A DNA stretch of 64,000 nt from Engraulis encrasicolus (lineage: Eukaryota > Chordata > Actinopteri > Clupeiformes > Engraulidae), in contig NC_085869.1 in the NCBI RefSeq assembly GCF_034702125.1, positions 14,554,044 through 14,618,043 on the forward strand. The letters are read 5' to 3'. The notes below the pieces were generated by a model. The model saw only the letters and a program-made list of their open reading frames with translations. It did no database searches and had not been told where the DNA came from. The translations under genes and the position numbers were made by a program. Positions 22,800-35,574 of the stretch are shown here, in pieces (position 1 is the stretch's first letter; each line of letters opens with the position of its first letter).

Positions 22800-24330
22800 A
22801 TCTACAGGTAGCTATAGCAATACTCTTCATTCAGGCCATCTTCCGGCTCTGGCTTGTGCTTTCTGTGCAGATACACACTTGCTTCAGCCATCCATCTCAA
22901 TTACCCTTCCTGAAGACCAACCAGACACTGATGCTAACCGGCGATTAACCCGGACAAGCAGTGCATTATCAGCTTCATTTATAGTCATGATGAATTCATT
23001 GCTGTGGAGACTGACTGCCCCAGGCCCTAATACAGCCAGGTTTTAAAGCAGTTAGCTCACCCATGCAGTCATTACTGTATGATCTCTGAGTTGCAGAAGC
23101 CATGGCCTCATCGTGCATAATTAGCTAAATTGCCTTTTCATATTGCCCACTTTTTTGTTACGGTAGCCACCACTTAATAGAGCTTTTTAGATAGATATAA
23201 TAAGGATATTTTTTTGACCAAACAGAGGTGTTGTGTACCTCTCACAGACCACCATAATTGAGGTGTTGCGCACCTCTCTGAAATCAAGTCATAATTGCAG
23301 AACTCATTTGCAGATGAAATTACACTCATATACATAGGCTACACACAATTTGGGTTTGAGTGCTTGCTTCCAAGAGGCAATACAATTATGTAGCCCAGTA
23401 CAGAATGAGATTAGATATTATTTATTATAACTAGGCCTATAATTACAGGTTATACTTCACACCATGGCACATATAAGGCCCTAATAATTCATTGTATTTT
23501 TATTTGACTTAACTCTGTCAGTTTGATTTTGAATATGCTATACAACAAATCTCCAGGCCAGGAATTAAAATATCACTAAAAAGCTTTCATGTTTGATCGG
23601 TCAGAAGCGGAGCTGGTACCCATTGCAGGTGATAGAGCTGATTCAGGACTGCCTTTCACAAATTGAGCTGATGAGCCAATGGAACAATATTGTATTTTGT
23701 GTATGGTATGTTAATGTTGAAGCTGCTTTAATAACCTTATTCATTATGGGTCTTAAATCCAACCAGATGCATTAAATGGAACAGACTCTTGCACAACATA
23801 TCTTACTTTAATCCCATTGTCTTGTCCATTGTGGACACATACACATATATCATGTCTTCCATTAAATATTCCTCATCCTATTATCCCGTGCCCCCATACA
23901 TCTCTTAGAACATAATTGCATTTTGCTGTTTCTATTCCCTTTAATGATGTAAACTTAATTCAATGTCCTCTGAAGACCCCGGCTGTTAAATGATTCCGAC
24001 AACGGCCTCTTGTGGGCAAAGACTGTGGTGTATTATTAATAACCGAGTTAACGCTAACTCAATTATAGGAGTCAGCTGTGCCCACTGTGTACATACACAG
24101 ATTCAATGTATATAAATTGCATGGTGCACTCTTTCATATTTGCTCCTCTTCATTTGTGAATGTGGCCATTGTGGGAGCTTAGCTGTCTTCAAATATGGAC
24201 CTGTAGGCAGGCCGATCAATTTGAAAAGCTTTGTCGGAAAGACAATAAGGTCTATTAATGAACAACCACCTCATCAGAAACAATCATATCTCTCTCTGTC
24301 TCTCATTCTCTTGTTCTCTCTCTCTCTCAT
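22800..24330. other. No recognised repeat or gene
   Basis: A 1.5-kb stretch unusually free of repeats for this window. About 22900-23150 includes GTGCATAATTAGCTAAATTG and other homeodomain-like AT cores. Possible regulatory DNA, unproven. Confidence 0.3.
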
Positions 24331-24335
24331 TCACT

Positions 24336-24492
<157 letters not shown>

Positions 24493-24780
24493 TTTTTTTT
24501 GTTGATGATGACCAAAGAGAGTGGTCCGAGCCGAGGATAGTTAGCTGGATGCTTAAACATTATGACTTTCGGTCAAACACATGCAAATCAAACAATTTAA
24601 AAGGGTTATCAGGAGTTGAAAGCATATCGGCTGTTTTCTGCAAAATCACGTCAATCGGATGAGAAAGTCTGATCATGCTGCATTAGCCATGTTAGCCACA
24701 TTAGCAGTGCCATATGCTTGATGTGGCCATGTGCTTTCATATAGCTGCGCTATATTCTTGATGTGGGTATATGCTTTTAA

Positions 24781-25122
24781 AGGGGTATGCCACTATTTTG
24801 GGGCTTAATACAGTTAAAATCGTTGGCTGGGGTTTATAAAGGTGGTAAAGTGTCTTATTTTTCATGTTAAGCGTTGTCTTGCTTTAAGACAAGTTAAAAG
24901 AGGGAATATGTCGCTAAGCTAGTGAAAGTCAATGGATCCGTGTAGCAATGTAGCATGCTACACGGATCCATTGACTTTCACTAGCTTAGCGACATGCTCC
25001 CTCTTTTAATTTGTCTTAAAGCAAGACAACGGCTTACATGAAAAATAAGACACTTTACCACCTTTATAAACCCTGGCCAACGATTTTAACTGTATTAAGC
25101 CCCAAAATAGTGGCATACCCCT
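24781..25122. mobile_element. 342-bp foldback MITE at a TTAA site (copy 2)
   Basis: Same length and almost the same sequence as 15342-15683. Flanked by TTAA at 24777-24780 and 25123-25126. The arms differ at only a few places, so it is probably young. Confidence 0.9.
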
Positions 25123-25129
25123 TTAACTC

Positions 25130-26195
25130 CAACATAATCCCTTTAATGATGATGGCCGAAGTGCCATAAATCCATTGCTTTGACAGACTGCCCAATCAGT
25201 TTCATATCAAATGAGCCATGTCCAATAGTGTAAAAAGCTGGTAGTTAACCAATAGAATATTATCTATTTAACATGGTATGTGTGCTTTACAGTGAATGGC
25301 TGAGCAATTTACACATGGTAACAGTAGAAGACACATAACATTTGTCTCTTAGGTTTGGATTTATCGTCTGTGTAATTCCGGTCTTGTGATTTGAATATGT
25401 TTACGAAGACACTAGTCCTACAGTACATGTAGGCCTATACAAGACAATGCAGAGTTCCGTGTATGTCAGTCATATCTCCGACAGCTGTATACAAAAAAGC
25501 AGCATGGATAAGCTTTGTTTACAGTGCCTGGGTCATCCAGCATACTTAAGGACATGACTGTGTGTCCCCTCATGGTTCTCATGAAACAGTCAATATTGCT
25601 GTGCTCCTTAAACTTTGATACTTCAGAAGAGTATACAAGCAGCTTAGCAACAATTGGCAAACAAACGGACGTTATCCCCCCCACCACACACCCATAAAAA
25701 GTAAACAGTTTACGTTCATTAGTAAATAAAAAAAACTTAATTTCCTCTAAATCTGACCTTTGCGTTTGACACTTGCTATGGAGCATGGCTGTATACGTCA
25801 TATGCGTGTAAGCCAATTATTATGACAAATTCTATAAACAGTAGGCTACATGTGCTGCTCTAAATGATGAAACACTGTTTTACTTTTGTGGGTATGACTG
25901 TGAGCCCAGCGGGACACAATCACTGAAGAGGACGAGGAACAGAAAAAAGTGGAGGTCGAGTGCAGACAGCTGAGATGGCTGCCAGAGTTGAGCTATGAGC
26001 TAAATCGGGTGTTACAAAGTCCACTGGTCCATTGGCAGAGCAGGGAGTGGACAGTTACAGTATCTCATTTAGCATGCCATGCAGTCATGCTAACAATGCC
26101 GATCCACACAGCTGCTCTATACAGCTGTTGGCGATAAAATATATTGTGTCTCACGTAGCCTATATGGACTGCTGTTTTCCCCCTCCATATGCATT
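25130..26195. other. No recognised feature
   Basis: A 116-codon minus-strand frame (25466-25816) has no recognised motif. No repeats seen. Confidence 0.4.
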
Positions 26196-26208
26196 CTTCT
26201 GTGGTGGT

Positions 26209-26524
26209 TAGGGTTTTAATGATACACTCAACTCATGATTCGGTTCGTATCACGATTTTTGACCAACGGTTCGATACCCCTCGATACCCTTTTGTAAATG
26301 TATCTTTTTGATGATCGTTTATAGGTTACAAGTGGCTACTTGTAACTTCTTTTAAAGTTTAAATATTGATATTGATTCAAAGCTTGGAAGCACTATCATC
26401 ATATCATGTGGTTGTTTACTGGACCAAAGGGTAACAGGACTTTGATACTGTGTTCTTGCATCGCGATTGTACCGTGACTGCGTATCGCAATTTCTCGGTT
26501 CGGTATAATATCGTTACAGCCCTA
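26209..26524. mobile_element. hAT-like MITE, TAGGG...CCCTA ends
   Basis: Ends TAGGGTTTTAATGATAC and GTTACAGCCCTA. Perfect 8-bp duplication GTGGTGGT (26201-26208 and 26525-26532). The interior repeats the palindrome-like GTATCGCAATTT and GGTTCGATACC. Confidence 0.85.
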
Positions 26525-26539
26525 GTGGTGGTCCACCAG

Positions 26540-27430
26540 CGCATCCAAGGCGATGAACAGAAAACAATGAAAAGCAGTCGAAGAAAAAGCTTTATTTGCA
26601 CACTCTGTAAGCACTGCGCTCGAAGGCTCATTTCTCAGTCTGTTTATTGCGGTACTCATAAGCTGACATTTATGGGGCTATGTGAAAAATTTACAAAAAC
26701 TGGTACAGCACCTTAGGGGAAGCGTAGGGTTGTGTGTTTCTTTCCCTTTTCTTCCAAATGAGGGGGAGGTTTCTTTTGAGCAGTACAGAAAAACATAGCC
26801 ACTAAAATAGCAAACATGGATTATGTAAAGGTGACAACATTTGCTTGAACACTGCTTGTACAAATATCTACGACAATCACTCATGCTCAAGGTTAAGTGA
26901 TCACAAACTGGTAGCAAATAATATTGTAACTAAAAGGGACATTGAAACAGACATTTTCAGCAGACAAGTTTAACCTCTTATGAACTAATGAATGATAATA
27001 TACAGTTTAACTGTAACAGTTTACCTTTCAAAAACTGTAATTCTTTGTTATTTTGACACTTTGATTTTTATAACTCGCCTACATATTCTACAGTAACGCA
27101 CAAATGGAATTACTCTTAGCCAGAAATCACTTCAATTAAACAGTCAGTCTGATCTGTCCTCAAATATGGTTTTGATGTGTTTTGGCAAGAGAAGAGAAGA
27201 TGAACACTTCTGTATATGCGATGTATACTGTACTTAATACGATGTATTTGGTGCCACTAATGTATGGATATTTTGTTTGTTTGTTTGTTTGTTTTAGTGG
27301 ACTATCTAAGCATATTCATTGCAACATTGTATATTCAACCTCCAATTACTAATGAATTTATTTACATTAAATGATGTTACTCCACCTGACGTTTGAGCCC
27401 AAAAAACGTATTTTACCAATCTACTTTATC
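26540..27430. other. No recognised feature
   Basis: AT-rich; includes a short (TTTG)n run near 27273. Confidence 0.45.
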
Positions 27431-27439
27431 CAGACAGGA

Positions 27440-27580
27440 CAACTCAAAAGTGTGATAGGAAATTAGAGGGAGAGAGAGATGGGAGAGGATCGGGAAAAGA
27501 CCTCAGACCGGAATCAAACTCAGGGCCCCGGCAAAACAATACGGCGCCTTAGCCATTTGAGCTACGGCCGAGGTCAGGCT
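27440..27580 (-). mobile_element. SINE-1 (copy 6)
   Basis: On the minus strand: GCCGTAGCTCAAATGG (A box region), a changed B box GAGTTTGATTCC, then CGATCCTCTCCC and CTCTCTC. It matches 6487-6616. Confidence 0.65.
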
Positions 27581-27640
27581 CCTATAACTTGCATCCCTTT
27601 GAAGATATAAATATAGATTCGAAATAATACTTGGCTGCAC

Positions 27641-27808
27641 TTGAGTTTTTCTTTTACGTCAGACATGTAAAAGTTTTATCTTTTACCTTGCATGTTTCAA
27701 CATGTATAACTTCCGTCTTCATCAGAGCGTCGAAACATGTCAGGTAAAAGGATTGAAACAAGGTACAAGATAAAACTTTTACATTTCTGAGGTAAAAGAA
27801 AAACTCAA
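27641..27808. repeat. Inverted repeat with degenerate hammerhead-like loop
   Basis: The left arm from 27641 (TTGAGTTTTTCTTTTAC) pairs with the right arm ending at 27808, about 57 bp per arm. The loop carries TCTTCATCAG, the inverse of CTGATGA, at 27719-27725, and GTTTC at 27694-27698. The spacing to GAAAC is too long for a standard core. No flanking duplication was seen. Confidence 0.6.
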
Positions 27809-28148
27809 ATATGATCTAAACAGTTAGACATAATAAACATTATACATATAGTACATGGTTGCCTTTATATGCTGTTTTCCCTGCTCCTGGGCCCTGTCTC
27901 TTTCTCTCATATAGGTCACTGAGGACACTCAAGGAATGCACAATGACGGCTCATGTAGCACATTTTTGTTTCACTTCTTTTCCCTCCCACATTATGATTT
28001 CTTTTCTTTTTGAACTGCCTTGAAAGGTAAAACTCCTTAAAGTGTCTGATCAAGATGAATATCAGTTTGGCCAGCCACAGACACCCTGGCAACTGCTTTC
28101 AGCATTGCTCACCCATCTGACAGACACACACAAGCACGCACGCACGCG

Positions 28149-28281
<133 letters not shown>

Positions 28282-28349
28282 AACTCACATTCACACACCT
28301 GCTTGAATAACACACACACACTCAAACAAACAGAGAGAGAGAGAGAGAG

Positions 28350-29670
28350 TGAGAGAGAGACTCAAGCTGAACCCAATACCTGTACCTCATAAATCTACCA
28401 GATAGAGAGTTGAAGAGAATACAAATTCTAGAGTGAAATGTTGAGGTAAGCACTTTTTCTGCCGCAGGTTCCTTTATCTCAATGTCAGGATGGAGTCGTT
28501 GGGCGTTCATGGGGAACACAACGCATACTGATACAAAAGTGCCATTGCCATTACCCTGCTTCAAAAGATCCTGCGACAGATGAGGAACGTGTCCAAAATG
28601 CTCTTTGGTAATTACCATGCCAAATGTTTCATGGGTCCTGTGTCTTGTGTCTGTGACTCACCCTTTAGTCTGTTATTGGCTACATCTACGTGATGCTTTT
28701 TATTCTGAATTAATCACTCATCTCCAAGCATTTATATGATACATCACAATCCATTGTTTAGCATGTAGTGTACCCAGTTCTGAACACTTTTCAAACTTAA
28801 CGATCGTACAGCATACAAAGTATACTGAAATCCTATAAAATCTATTGTGAAGAACAGTCACTCAATGTGAAGTATGAGACACACATGTTCTCGTGCATGT
28901 ACAGCACTGTATGTGTCCATACTATATGTGCGTTTAGACATTTCAGTGTTACAAAACATTGTGCATATGAGTCTGGTTTCAAGCTGCTCTTCATCACTGT
29001 CTTGGTAAAGGGTCCTCGAGAGCACTTTCCTTCCCTCCGCTCCGGTTAGCGTTTGTTACATGTTCTCTGTAAGTGGTTATGCTGCTGGTTTCCCATGGAG
29101 GTCAAAGCCATGGTACCCACAGGGGCCAGCCATTAGAGCTGCAGCCAGACATCATGGATATAACATGAAGCAGTAAAGCATGTGAAGTGCCCCTTCGCTC
29201 TTGTGCTGGTTGAGACGTCCCTTGGGTGTGTACGTCCACACAGTCAACTTTGTACAGTATTTCATTAGGGCCAATGTCTGCCGAGTGATTTTCAGCTTCC
29301 TCGGAATGCCCACTGCACTTTTCGCATGCTAATGTTACATAAGAAAGTGGCATACTTTCACGGGAAATAAAAACAGCGAGGAGAAATTCAAGCCTACTTT
29401 GTCTGTAACATGCCGTTTTTCTTTTTTTTTTCAAGTGGAAAAATTCCCACGGTCCCTCTTGTCAACATAAATGCACTTAATTTGATGTATGTCTTTGTGT
29501 TGACCCAAGAAAAGCACGAATGCCGTGTAGAAAAAACACTCAACTCATGACTCACATGTTTCCGTACATTTCTTACATTGCAAATCAGAGATCTGCCATG
29601 CTACTCAGTAAAATCAGCCTATAGCAGTATCACATCGAGCCCAGCTGTGCCTGGGTAGGCTACTCAAAGG
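28350..29670. other. No recognised repeat or gene
   Basis: About 1.3 kb without repeat ends. A 110-codon minus-strand frame at 29102-29434 has no family signature. Confidence 0.4.
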
Positions 29671-29678
29671 GGCATTGG

Positions 29679-29894
29679 CAGTTCTGGACTGGTGATCTGA
29701 CATACAGGGCATTTTCCCGGTGGGCCGACAGTCCTCAGGGGCTGATGTGTTTGTTTTCTTTTTTTTTGTTTACATTTTTTCCTTAAACATTGGCCCACAA
29801 TTTAGGGGGCGGCCCTATCAGTGCATCCTGAATATGACTGAGCTCATCACAATTCTAGTATGGGGGCCTGCTTTCTGGTCCCAATCCAGAACTG
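29679..29894. mobile_element. MITE-D (copy 3)
   Basis: Ends CAGTTCTGGACTGG and CCAATCCAGAACTG. Flanks GGCATTGG and GGTATTGG match at 7 of 8. Confidence 0.75.
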
Positions 29895-30091
29895 GGTATT
29901 GGGTGTGCGATCCCCATTTGGTTTCAATATTAAATTTTGATCCATAGTTGTGTAAATAGCCTGGTCTCATCTCATCATTTTGTTTGCCATGATGACTCAA
30001 GTCAAACAGTGGCTGGCAAGCAGGATGGGGGTGAGATGAAGGGTCATGTTGTTGAAATAGAAGGGTCCCCTTACAGAGAACAGGTTTCTTG

Positions 30092-30270
30092 TGCCTCTTT
30101 TCCACTGCCGGTTTTCTGGTAGGCCTACAGCTCGACACAGCGAGACTCAGCCACCACTTTTTTGCTTTTCGAATATGCACGACACCTCAATCGTAAAGCA
30201 AAAACTGGCAGCCGAGTCGCGCTGTGTCGAGCTGTAGGCCTACCAGAAAACCGGCAGTGGAAAAGAGGCA
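30092..30270. mobile_element. Foldback MITE, TGCCTCTTTTCCACTGCC ends
   Basis: The two arms of about 70 bp are near-perfect inverses and share TCGACACAGCG and GTAGGCCTAC. TTG lies just outside each end, a possible 3-bp duplication. Confidence 0.8.
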
Positions 30271-30502
30271 TTGGTTCACAGTCCCCAGTCACTGCATGTT
30301 ACTCTCACTGGTCAATGGAGGAACGAGGTGGCCGGTGATGGTAAGGGAAGCTGACAGCCAGGTGTGGGTGGCAGAATTAGGTCCTCATTACATTGAATGT
30401 ATTGGATATTAAGGGGGGGACCTTTCAGATTGCTTTGTCCAAAGCTGATGGTGGTCATGATGGAGGACGAGAAGAAGGTGGTGGTTGAAATAGTGATTGT
30501 GT

Positions 30503-31135
30503 TAGGGCTCTTACACACCAGGGCGGTAAAGCGTCGCGGAACGGCCGCGTTTTTTACCGGCGTCGGTGAAAATACATTGAAACATATGAAGAGTTCAGAT
30601 GCAAAACCCCCTAAGTGCCATTTCAGAAAATAATCTCAATTAATTTTTATTTAACAGAAAGCTATCAAAATTGCATTTTTTTTTTATTTTACTCATGTAA
30701 TATAACTATTTATATGTATTATCAAGTACATGAATGTAAACCAAACCAACAACAGGGTTCTCTAAAAATATATAAGTGCAGGTCTTCAGAAATGGAGTTA
30801 GGGGTTTTTGCATCTGAACTCTTCATATCTGTCCTTACACACCAACCGGCGGTAGTCGAGCGTCAGCGGCGCGGGAGCCTGCTCCGCGCCGCGCTGCATT
30901 TGGTAAATAGAACTCGAGCATATTTTTCACGCCGGCGACTGGCGGTGTCTCATTCAAATGAATGGAAAAGTAGCATGCTAGCTTTGGCTGTGGGGAGGGT
31001 TTTGAACAGGACTGGCCGCGCATGCCGACGCTGTCAGTGTGAAAGGCAGAGAAAAACACGCCGGCCGAAACTAAGCAGAAAGACCGCGTTCGTCCTGCGG
31101 CCGTTCCGTTCCGCCTTGGCATGTTTTGGCCCTTA
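30503..31135. mobile_element. GC-rich non-autonomous element, split by MITE-B
   Basis: Ends TAGGGCTCTTACACACC and TGTTTTGGCCCTTA, weak inverted repeats, with many CGCCGG/CGGCG words. Segments such as TTTTGAACAGGACTGGCCGC recur reversed at 38478-38700. The 173-codon frame over it is not credible as a gene. Confidence 0.6.
30588..30824 (+). mobile_element. MITE-B (copy 2), nested
   Basis: Ends as in 2671-2906. Flanked by ATAT at 30584-30587 and 30825-30828. It sits inside the GC-rich element. Confidence 0.85.
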
Positions 31136-31139
31136 GAAG

Positions 31140-31840
31140 AAGCCCTCTCTCACCCAGCCCCCCCGACACACACACACACCACCAAATTATAGTGTTCAGT
31201 GTCACATGTGCCTTACCTAAGCAGCACATAGCAGCCCAAGACAAAGTGGCCAACAAAGCTGCGCATGTTTATCCTATATTTCTTTAACAGAGTATGGTGG
31301 AGAGCGACATGTCGGTGGTGATTGGTAAAAGTGGTGCTGCTAGAAATGGGTTCCTTGATGCTAAGTGTATGTATGTCCCAATTGTAGGATGTGGAGATTG
31401 AGAAGATGGTGGAGGTGATGATGATTTTCAGTAGTAATAGTAGTAGTCAGAGCCTTGGAATTCAGAGTTGTGACAAGCAGGATAGGCTAAAGGAATTTTG
31501 CGGGTGACATGATTCACATAGATTCAAATAATTGTAGTCAGTGGCTTTCTTTTCGGTACAGACCAACACAGACCCAGTTCAGAACAAGAAAAAGATGACG
31601 TAAAAAAAAGAAATGAAAAATGAATTACATTTACGTTTACTGCACTTTCTGTGTTCAACGATCATTTGCTGGAAATATTTTGGAACTATGGCCAGGCTGA
31701 TTTGAGTGTCAAAGGCTCCATGAGCCGCCATCTGTGTAAAAATGGAACACAGAGGTCAATGGGAATGGGATGAGTCTTACTTCCATGGCTCTAGTAGTGG
31801 TGGTGCTGGGTCTTATTGTGTGTATTGCTCCAACCAAACA
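31140..31840. other. No recognised feature
   Basis: Mixed sequence without repeat ends or coding signature. Confidence 0.45.
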
Positions 31841-31850
31841 GCCAACTGAG

Positions 31851-32208
31851 TAGGGATGCACCGATACACATTTTTTCACTTCCGATCCGATCCCGACATC
31901 TAAATTTGGATATCTGCAGATACCGATACTACTCCGATCCAATACCAAAATCACATATATGCGTGGGTTCTGACTATTTAGTCAGAAAAGGGAGTCAGAA
32001 GAACAGGAAAACAATGAATAAGTAAAAAGTAACAAGTAAAAAAATGTAACAACCCCATCCTGAAAACTAATCTGCAAGGGTTGTGATTTCAAATTAACAT
32101 TACCTGGCTCAATGTCAGTATCAGGAAAATGCCGATACGATCCGATCTTTGAATTTTGTTGATATCTGAACCCGATACCGATACACCGATACCAGTATCC
32201 CATCCCTA
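31851..32208. mobile_element. hAT-like MITE, TAGGGATGCACCGATAC end
   Basis: Left end TAGGGATGCACCGATAC, right end GATACCAGTATCCCATCCCTA in inverse relation. Flanks CAACTGAG and CAACCGAG match at 7 of 8. Dense in CCGATC/GATACCGAT words. Confidence 0.85.
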
Positions 32209-32635
32209 CAACCGAGCTGACCATGTTTATTCCATGTCTATGATAGAGCATGGAGAAGCAGAAGGACATGGTGGTGGCACTAGCGGTGGTGATTGGTGGG
32301 CCTACGTGCTTTGTAGTACTAGTAGTGGTGCTACTAGGGAATGTTGCAATGCGTCCAACCAAGCAAGCCAAGCCAGCTGACCATGTTGTTTATCCAGATT
32401 GTATGCTGTGGCATGTCAGTAGCAACAGCAGGGGGTGTGTGGTAGACAGAGCAGTAAAAGACTAGAATGGCCAGTAGTTACACTGAGCTGAGTGCCTGTG
32501 GTGAAGACTGTGATGAGTAAATTTCTGCTAATTCAACTCCTAGAGAGTAGGACCGACAACACAATGAGTACTTTTAAGTGTTGAATTAATTAACAGTTTG
32601 AAACATACAATCCAGAGGTGGGCAGTGTCTCCACA

Positions 32636-32937
32636 CAGGCCCGCCAACAGGGGTGGGGGGTTGGGCAATGGGTCAGTTATCCCGGGCCCAGACACATGGG
32701 AGGCCCAGAATTGGACTCTGAGGAAGACGCGCACTCGTCAGTCAATATGCTCGCACCACAATAAAAACTGAGTTTTTAAAACAAAAGTATCTGAGTGCTC
32801 CAGTCATCCCTGGCCTAGTCTTTCTGAAGTTGACCAGTTTGCTTTCCTGGGTCCCCATTACATTGTACAAATGCATGTATGGAGGAATGGGCCAGATGAT
32901 TTTGTTCAGGGCCTGGAAAAATCTGTCGGCGGTCCTG
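32636..32937 (-). mobile_element. MITE-A (copy 3), split
   Basis: The reverse copy begins CAGGCCCGCCAACAG and ends CTGTCGGCGGTCCTG. Flanks TCTCCACA and TCTCCACT match at 7 of 8. About 136 bp at 32715-32850 are foreign and carry CTGAGGAAGAC (32718-32728) followed by GTC and an A/T-rich AATAAAAACTG stretch, a decayed relative of the hammerhead-bearing retroposon. Confidence 0.65.
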
Positions 32938-33542
32938 TCTCCACTTATGTGAATATTGCCCCAGTGCAGCCTCTCCCTGGGAAACGCTTGCACTTGCTCG
33001 CGATTGGCCTTACTGGTCAAATGGCAGAAGTTTTATTTTTTTGCTAAGCGGCGTCCTGTTTGGTTTTTAATGCCGTACATTTTCCTCTTAACCTCCAAGT
33101 TGCGGTTCACAAGGCTGTGGAATAGCAATGAATCAACGCAATGTTTGTGTTGTGTAACGGGAAGCGGAGCAAAACAGCTGCTTAAATGAAGCGTTGCAAG
33201 AGAGATGGTTTGTTTTGTTTGATTCAGTAAGACCTCTTTCTCTACCAGTGCTTTGATCCGGTATCAAGTACTGTGCAAAGAGCGGGAAAGCCTAAATAAA
33301 AACACATACTTTTTTTCATTATACACACACACACACTGCAGGGACTCTAATCAATTTATTCCAATAGCTTTGCTGTGAGGCACTTAAATGAACTCACCCC
33401 AGCATCAGCACTGGAGGAAAAAGAGAAGACGGGGGAAAGAGAGAAGGAACAGGCTGGAAGAAAAAGACAGCAAGAAAGAAAGAGGGAGAAAGAGTTTGAA
33501 TAAGCACCTCCATGTATCTGAATAGGGAGAAAGAGTTGTGAG

Positions 33543-33696
33543 CAGGGCTGCTGACAGATTTTGCCGGGCCAGGAACAGTCATTTGGAAGGGCCCCCGATC
33601 CAATACATACAATGTTATGAGGACCCAATTATGGGCCCCCTCTCTCCCTGGGCCCGGGACAACTGACCCCTTCGTCACCTCCTGTCGGCTTCCCTG
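33543..33696 (+). mobile_element. MITE-A (copy 4)
   Basis: CAGGGCTGCTGACAG at the left end and GTCGGCTTCCCTG at the right. Flanks GTTGTGAG and GTTGTGAA match at 7 of 8. Confidence 0.8.
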
Positions 33697-33861
33697 GTTG
33701 TGAATAAGCACCTCCAGCCTTGTATCTGAATAGACACACTTAAGAGAGCTTGGTTTTTGTGCCACCTTACACCCGTATTGTTTGTGTTTCTCTCTTTGTG
33801 TTACAGACGGCCTTGTATCTGAATAGACCATTGTACTCTTAATGGAATAGACACGCTTAAA

Positions 33862-33932
33862 GGTGCACTGTGTAGAATGTGGCCAGAATAGGTACGGAAA
33901 CTTTGCTGCTCATTAAAAATCTTACACAGTGC
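33862..33932. mobile_element. Short internally deleted GGTGCACTGTGTAG MITE
   Basis: Begins GGTGCACTGTGTAGAATG and ends CTTACACAGTGC. Only about 71 bp remain, against 306 bp at 34587-34892. Confidence 0.55.
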
Positions 33933-34105
33933 GGGGTATGCCACTATTTTGGGGCTTAATACAGTTAAAATTGTTGGCTGGGGTTTATGAAGGTGGTAAA
34001 GTGTCTTATTTTTCATGTTAAGCGTTATCTTGCTTTAAGACAAGTTAAAAGAGGTAATATGTCGCTAAGCTAGTGAAAGTAAATGGATCCGTGTAACTTT
34101 GTAGC
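33932..34105 (+). mobile_element. Half copy of the TTAA foldback MITE (copy 3)
   Basis: Matches the left arm of 15342-15683 from GGGGTATGCCACTATTTTG to GGATCCGTGTA, then stops near the hairpin centre. The right arm is missing, so the element has lost its symmetry. Confidence 0.8.
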
Positions 34106-34501
34106 TAAGACTTTCACTCTTTAAGAGAGCTTGGTTTTTGTATGCCACCTTACACCCATATTGTTAGTCTTTCTCTCTTTGTGTTACAGACGGCCTTCCC
34201 TTGTATCTGAATAGACACACTTGCGGGAGCTTGGTTATTCGGCCACTTTTACACCTGTATTGTTTGTGTTTCTCTCTGTGCTACAAAGAGGCATTGCAGC
34301 GGGGAAAAGCAACGGAGAGACTCATTATGCACACCTGAAGGGGTCAGTCATCTGTTAGTTATCGTTGCCCCTCATGATGTCAATATGAAATGATAAGTAA
34401 ATTGAGAAACATTATTGTTTTTAAACGAGTCACTGATGCACTGTCATTGATTGACATTTATGTAGCCTATGATAATGTGCTATATACACCTAAGTAATTT
34501 G

Positions 34502-34575
<74 letters not shown>
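34502..34575. repeat. (GATT)n microsatellite
   Basis: About 74 bp of TTGA/GATT units. Confidence 0.98.
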
Positions 34576-34586
34576 GTTTCTTTAAC

Positions 34587-34892
34587 GGTGCACTGTCTAA
34601 TATTTGTACTAATTTATTTCCAGAACCATTCATAAATGTTACCTTTTTCATGAATACTTACCACCATATTCCAAGTACTCATTATGACTGGGAAAATTGC
34701 ACTATTCATCTTCTCCATGTCCGCCATTTTTAACTTCCAGAGACATCTTTTACTGCAAAACTTACTGTACTTTGGTCATACTAGCAATAAACATTAGTTT
34801 ATTACGAAGTAAATACCCATGACAAGATCAAAATTTGGAAACAGGCAGCACAGTTTCAATGAGTAGCAAAGTTGCATCCTACACAGTGCACC
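34587..34892. mobile_element. MITE, GGTGCACTGT...ACAGTGCACC
   Basis: 306 bp with inverted ends GGTGCACTGTCTAATAT and CATCCTACACAGTGCACC. AT-rich and non-coding. TAAC lies at the left edge and 2 bp outside the right edge. Confidence 0.7.
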
Positions 34893-34894
34893 TG

Positions 34895-35395
34895 TAACAC
34901 TCTTTTCCTTTTGCGGTATAAATTGTGTTGTGTTGATTGTGTTGCAAGATGAGGTACTTGTGGGTTCTTCGCTGACATGGCTCTGGCCATCCTTTCAAAC
35001 ATGGTTGCACATCTAATTAGACACCAGGGAGAAATACTGTAGTGAGCAGATAGCCAAGCCGTGAGAGCGTATTTACTGTTTAAAGGTTATTTTTTACACA
35101 GTGTCTTGATGAGCCCAAGAAATCCTGGGCTCCCTTTCGTTTTAGTGACGGTAGTCTATCTTTTTCTAAGCTTAAGGCTGGAACTTAACTCCGCACTCTT
35201 CAATTCAAATCTCTTGAGGAAATTTGATGGATTTTACAGTAAGTTGAAATTTCTCCTCATAATGTATGAGATTCTAGAATATTATCTGCCTACGCAACGG
35301 AATTCTCTTTTCTGATTGGCTGATGGGGTTGCAATTATTCCCCTGTAACCTGTCAGGCGTTAAACGTTTCAAACTGATTCTAAACTGCAGGTTGC
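34895..35395. other. No recognised feature
   Basis: No repeat ends or coding signature seen. Confidence 0.4.
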
Positions 35396-35399
35396 TGTG

Positions 35400-35481
35400 G
35401 CCAAGACCCAGTCGTTAGTTCTATCGCATTTGGTTGTCAAGCCAAGACCCAGTCTTTAGTTCTATCACATCTGGTTGTCAA
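35400..35481 (+). repeat. Two-copy 41-bp tandem repeat
   Basis: GCCAAGACCCAGTCGTTAGT and the sequence to GGTTGTCAA are repeated with three or four changes. Confidence 0.8.
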
Positions 35482-35574
35482 GTCAGTCGCCCCAAAAGTT
35501 CTACGTCCTTACACGCATCCGATAGAGGCGCGCCTGACTTGCTTGCTAGATCATGCTGTTGGCAACCTCCGTCA

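Larger units (their letters stand above)
33720..34285 (+). repeat. Three diverged tandem units with insertions
   Basis: Units around GAGCTTGGTTTTTGTGCCACC, TTACACCC, GTATTGTTTGTGTTTCTCTC and GTTACAGACGGCC start near 33738, 34126 and 34227. Two other elements (33862 and 33932) were inserted between the first two. Confidence 0.7.

Noticed and set aside
27719..27725. Functional hammerhead in the 27641-27808 inverted repeat
   Set aside because: The distance from CTGATGA to GAAAC is too long and stem II does not pair well; kept only as a degenerate relative.
30615..31136. 173-codon frame
   Set aside because: Crosses from a MITE into a GC-rich non-autonomous element; no splice signals or family motif.
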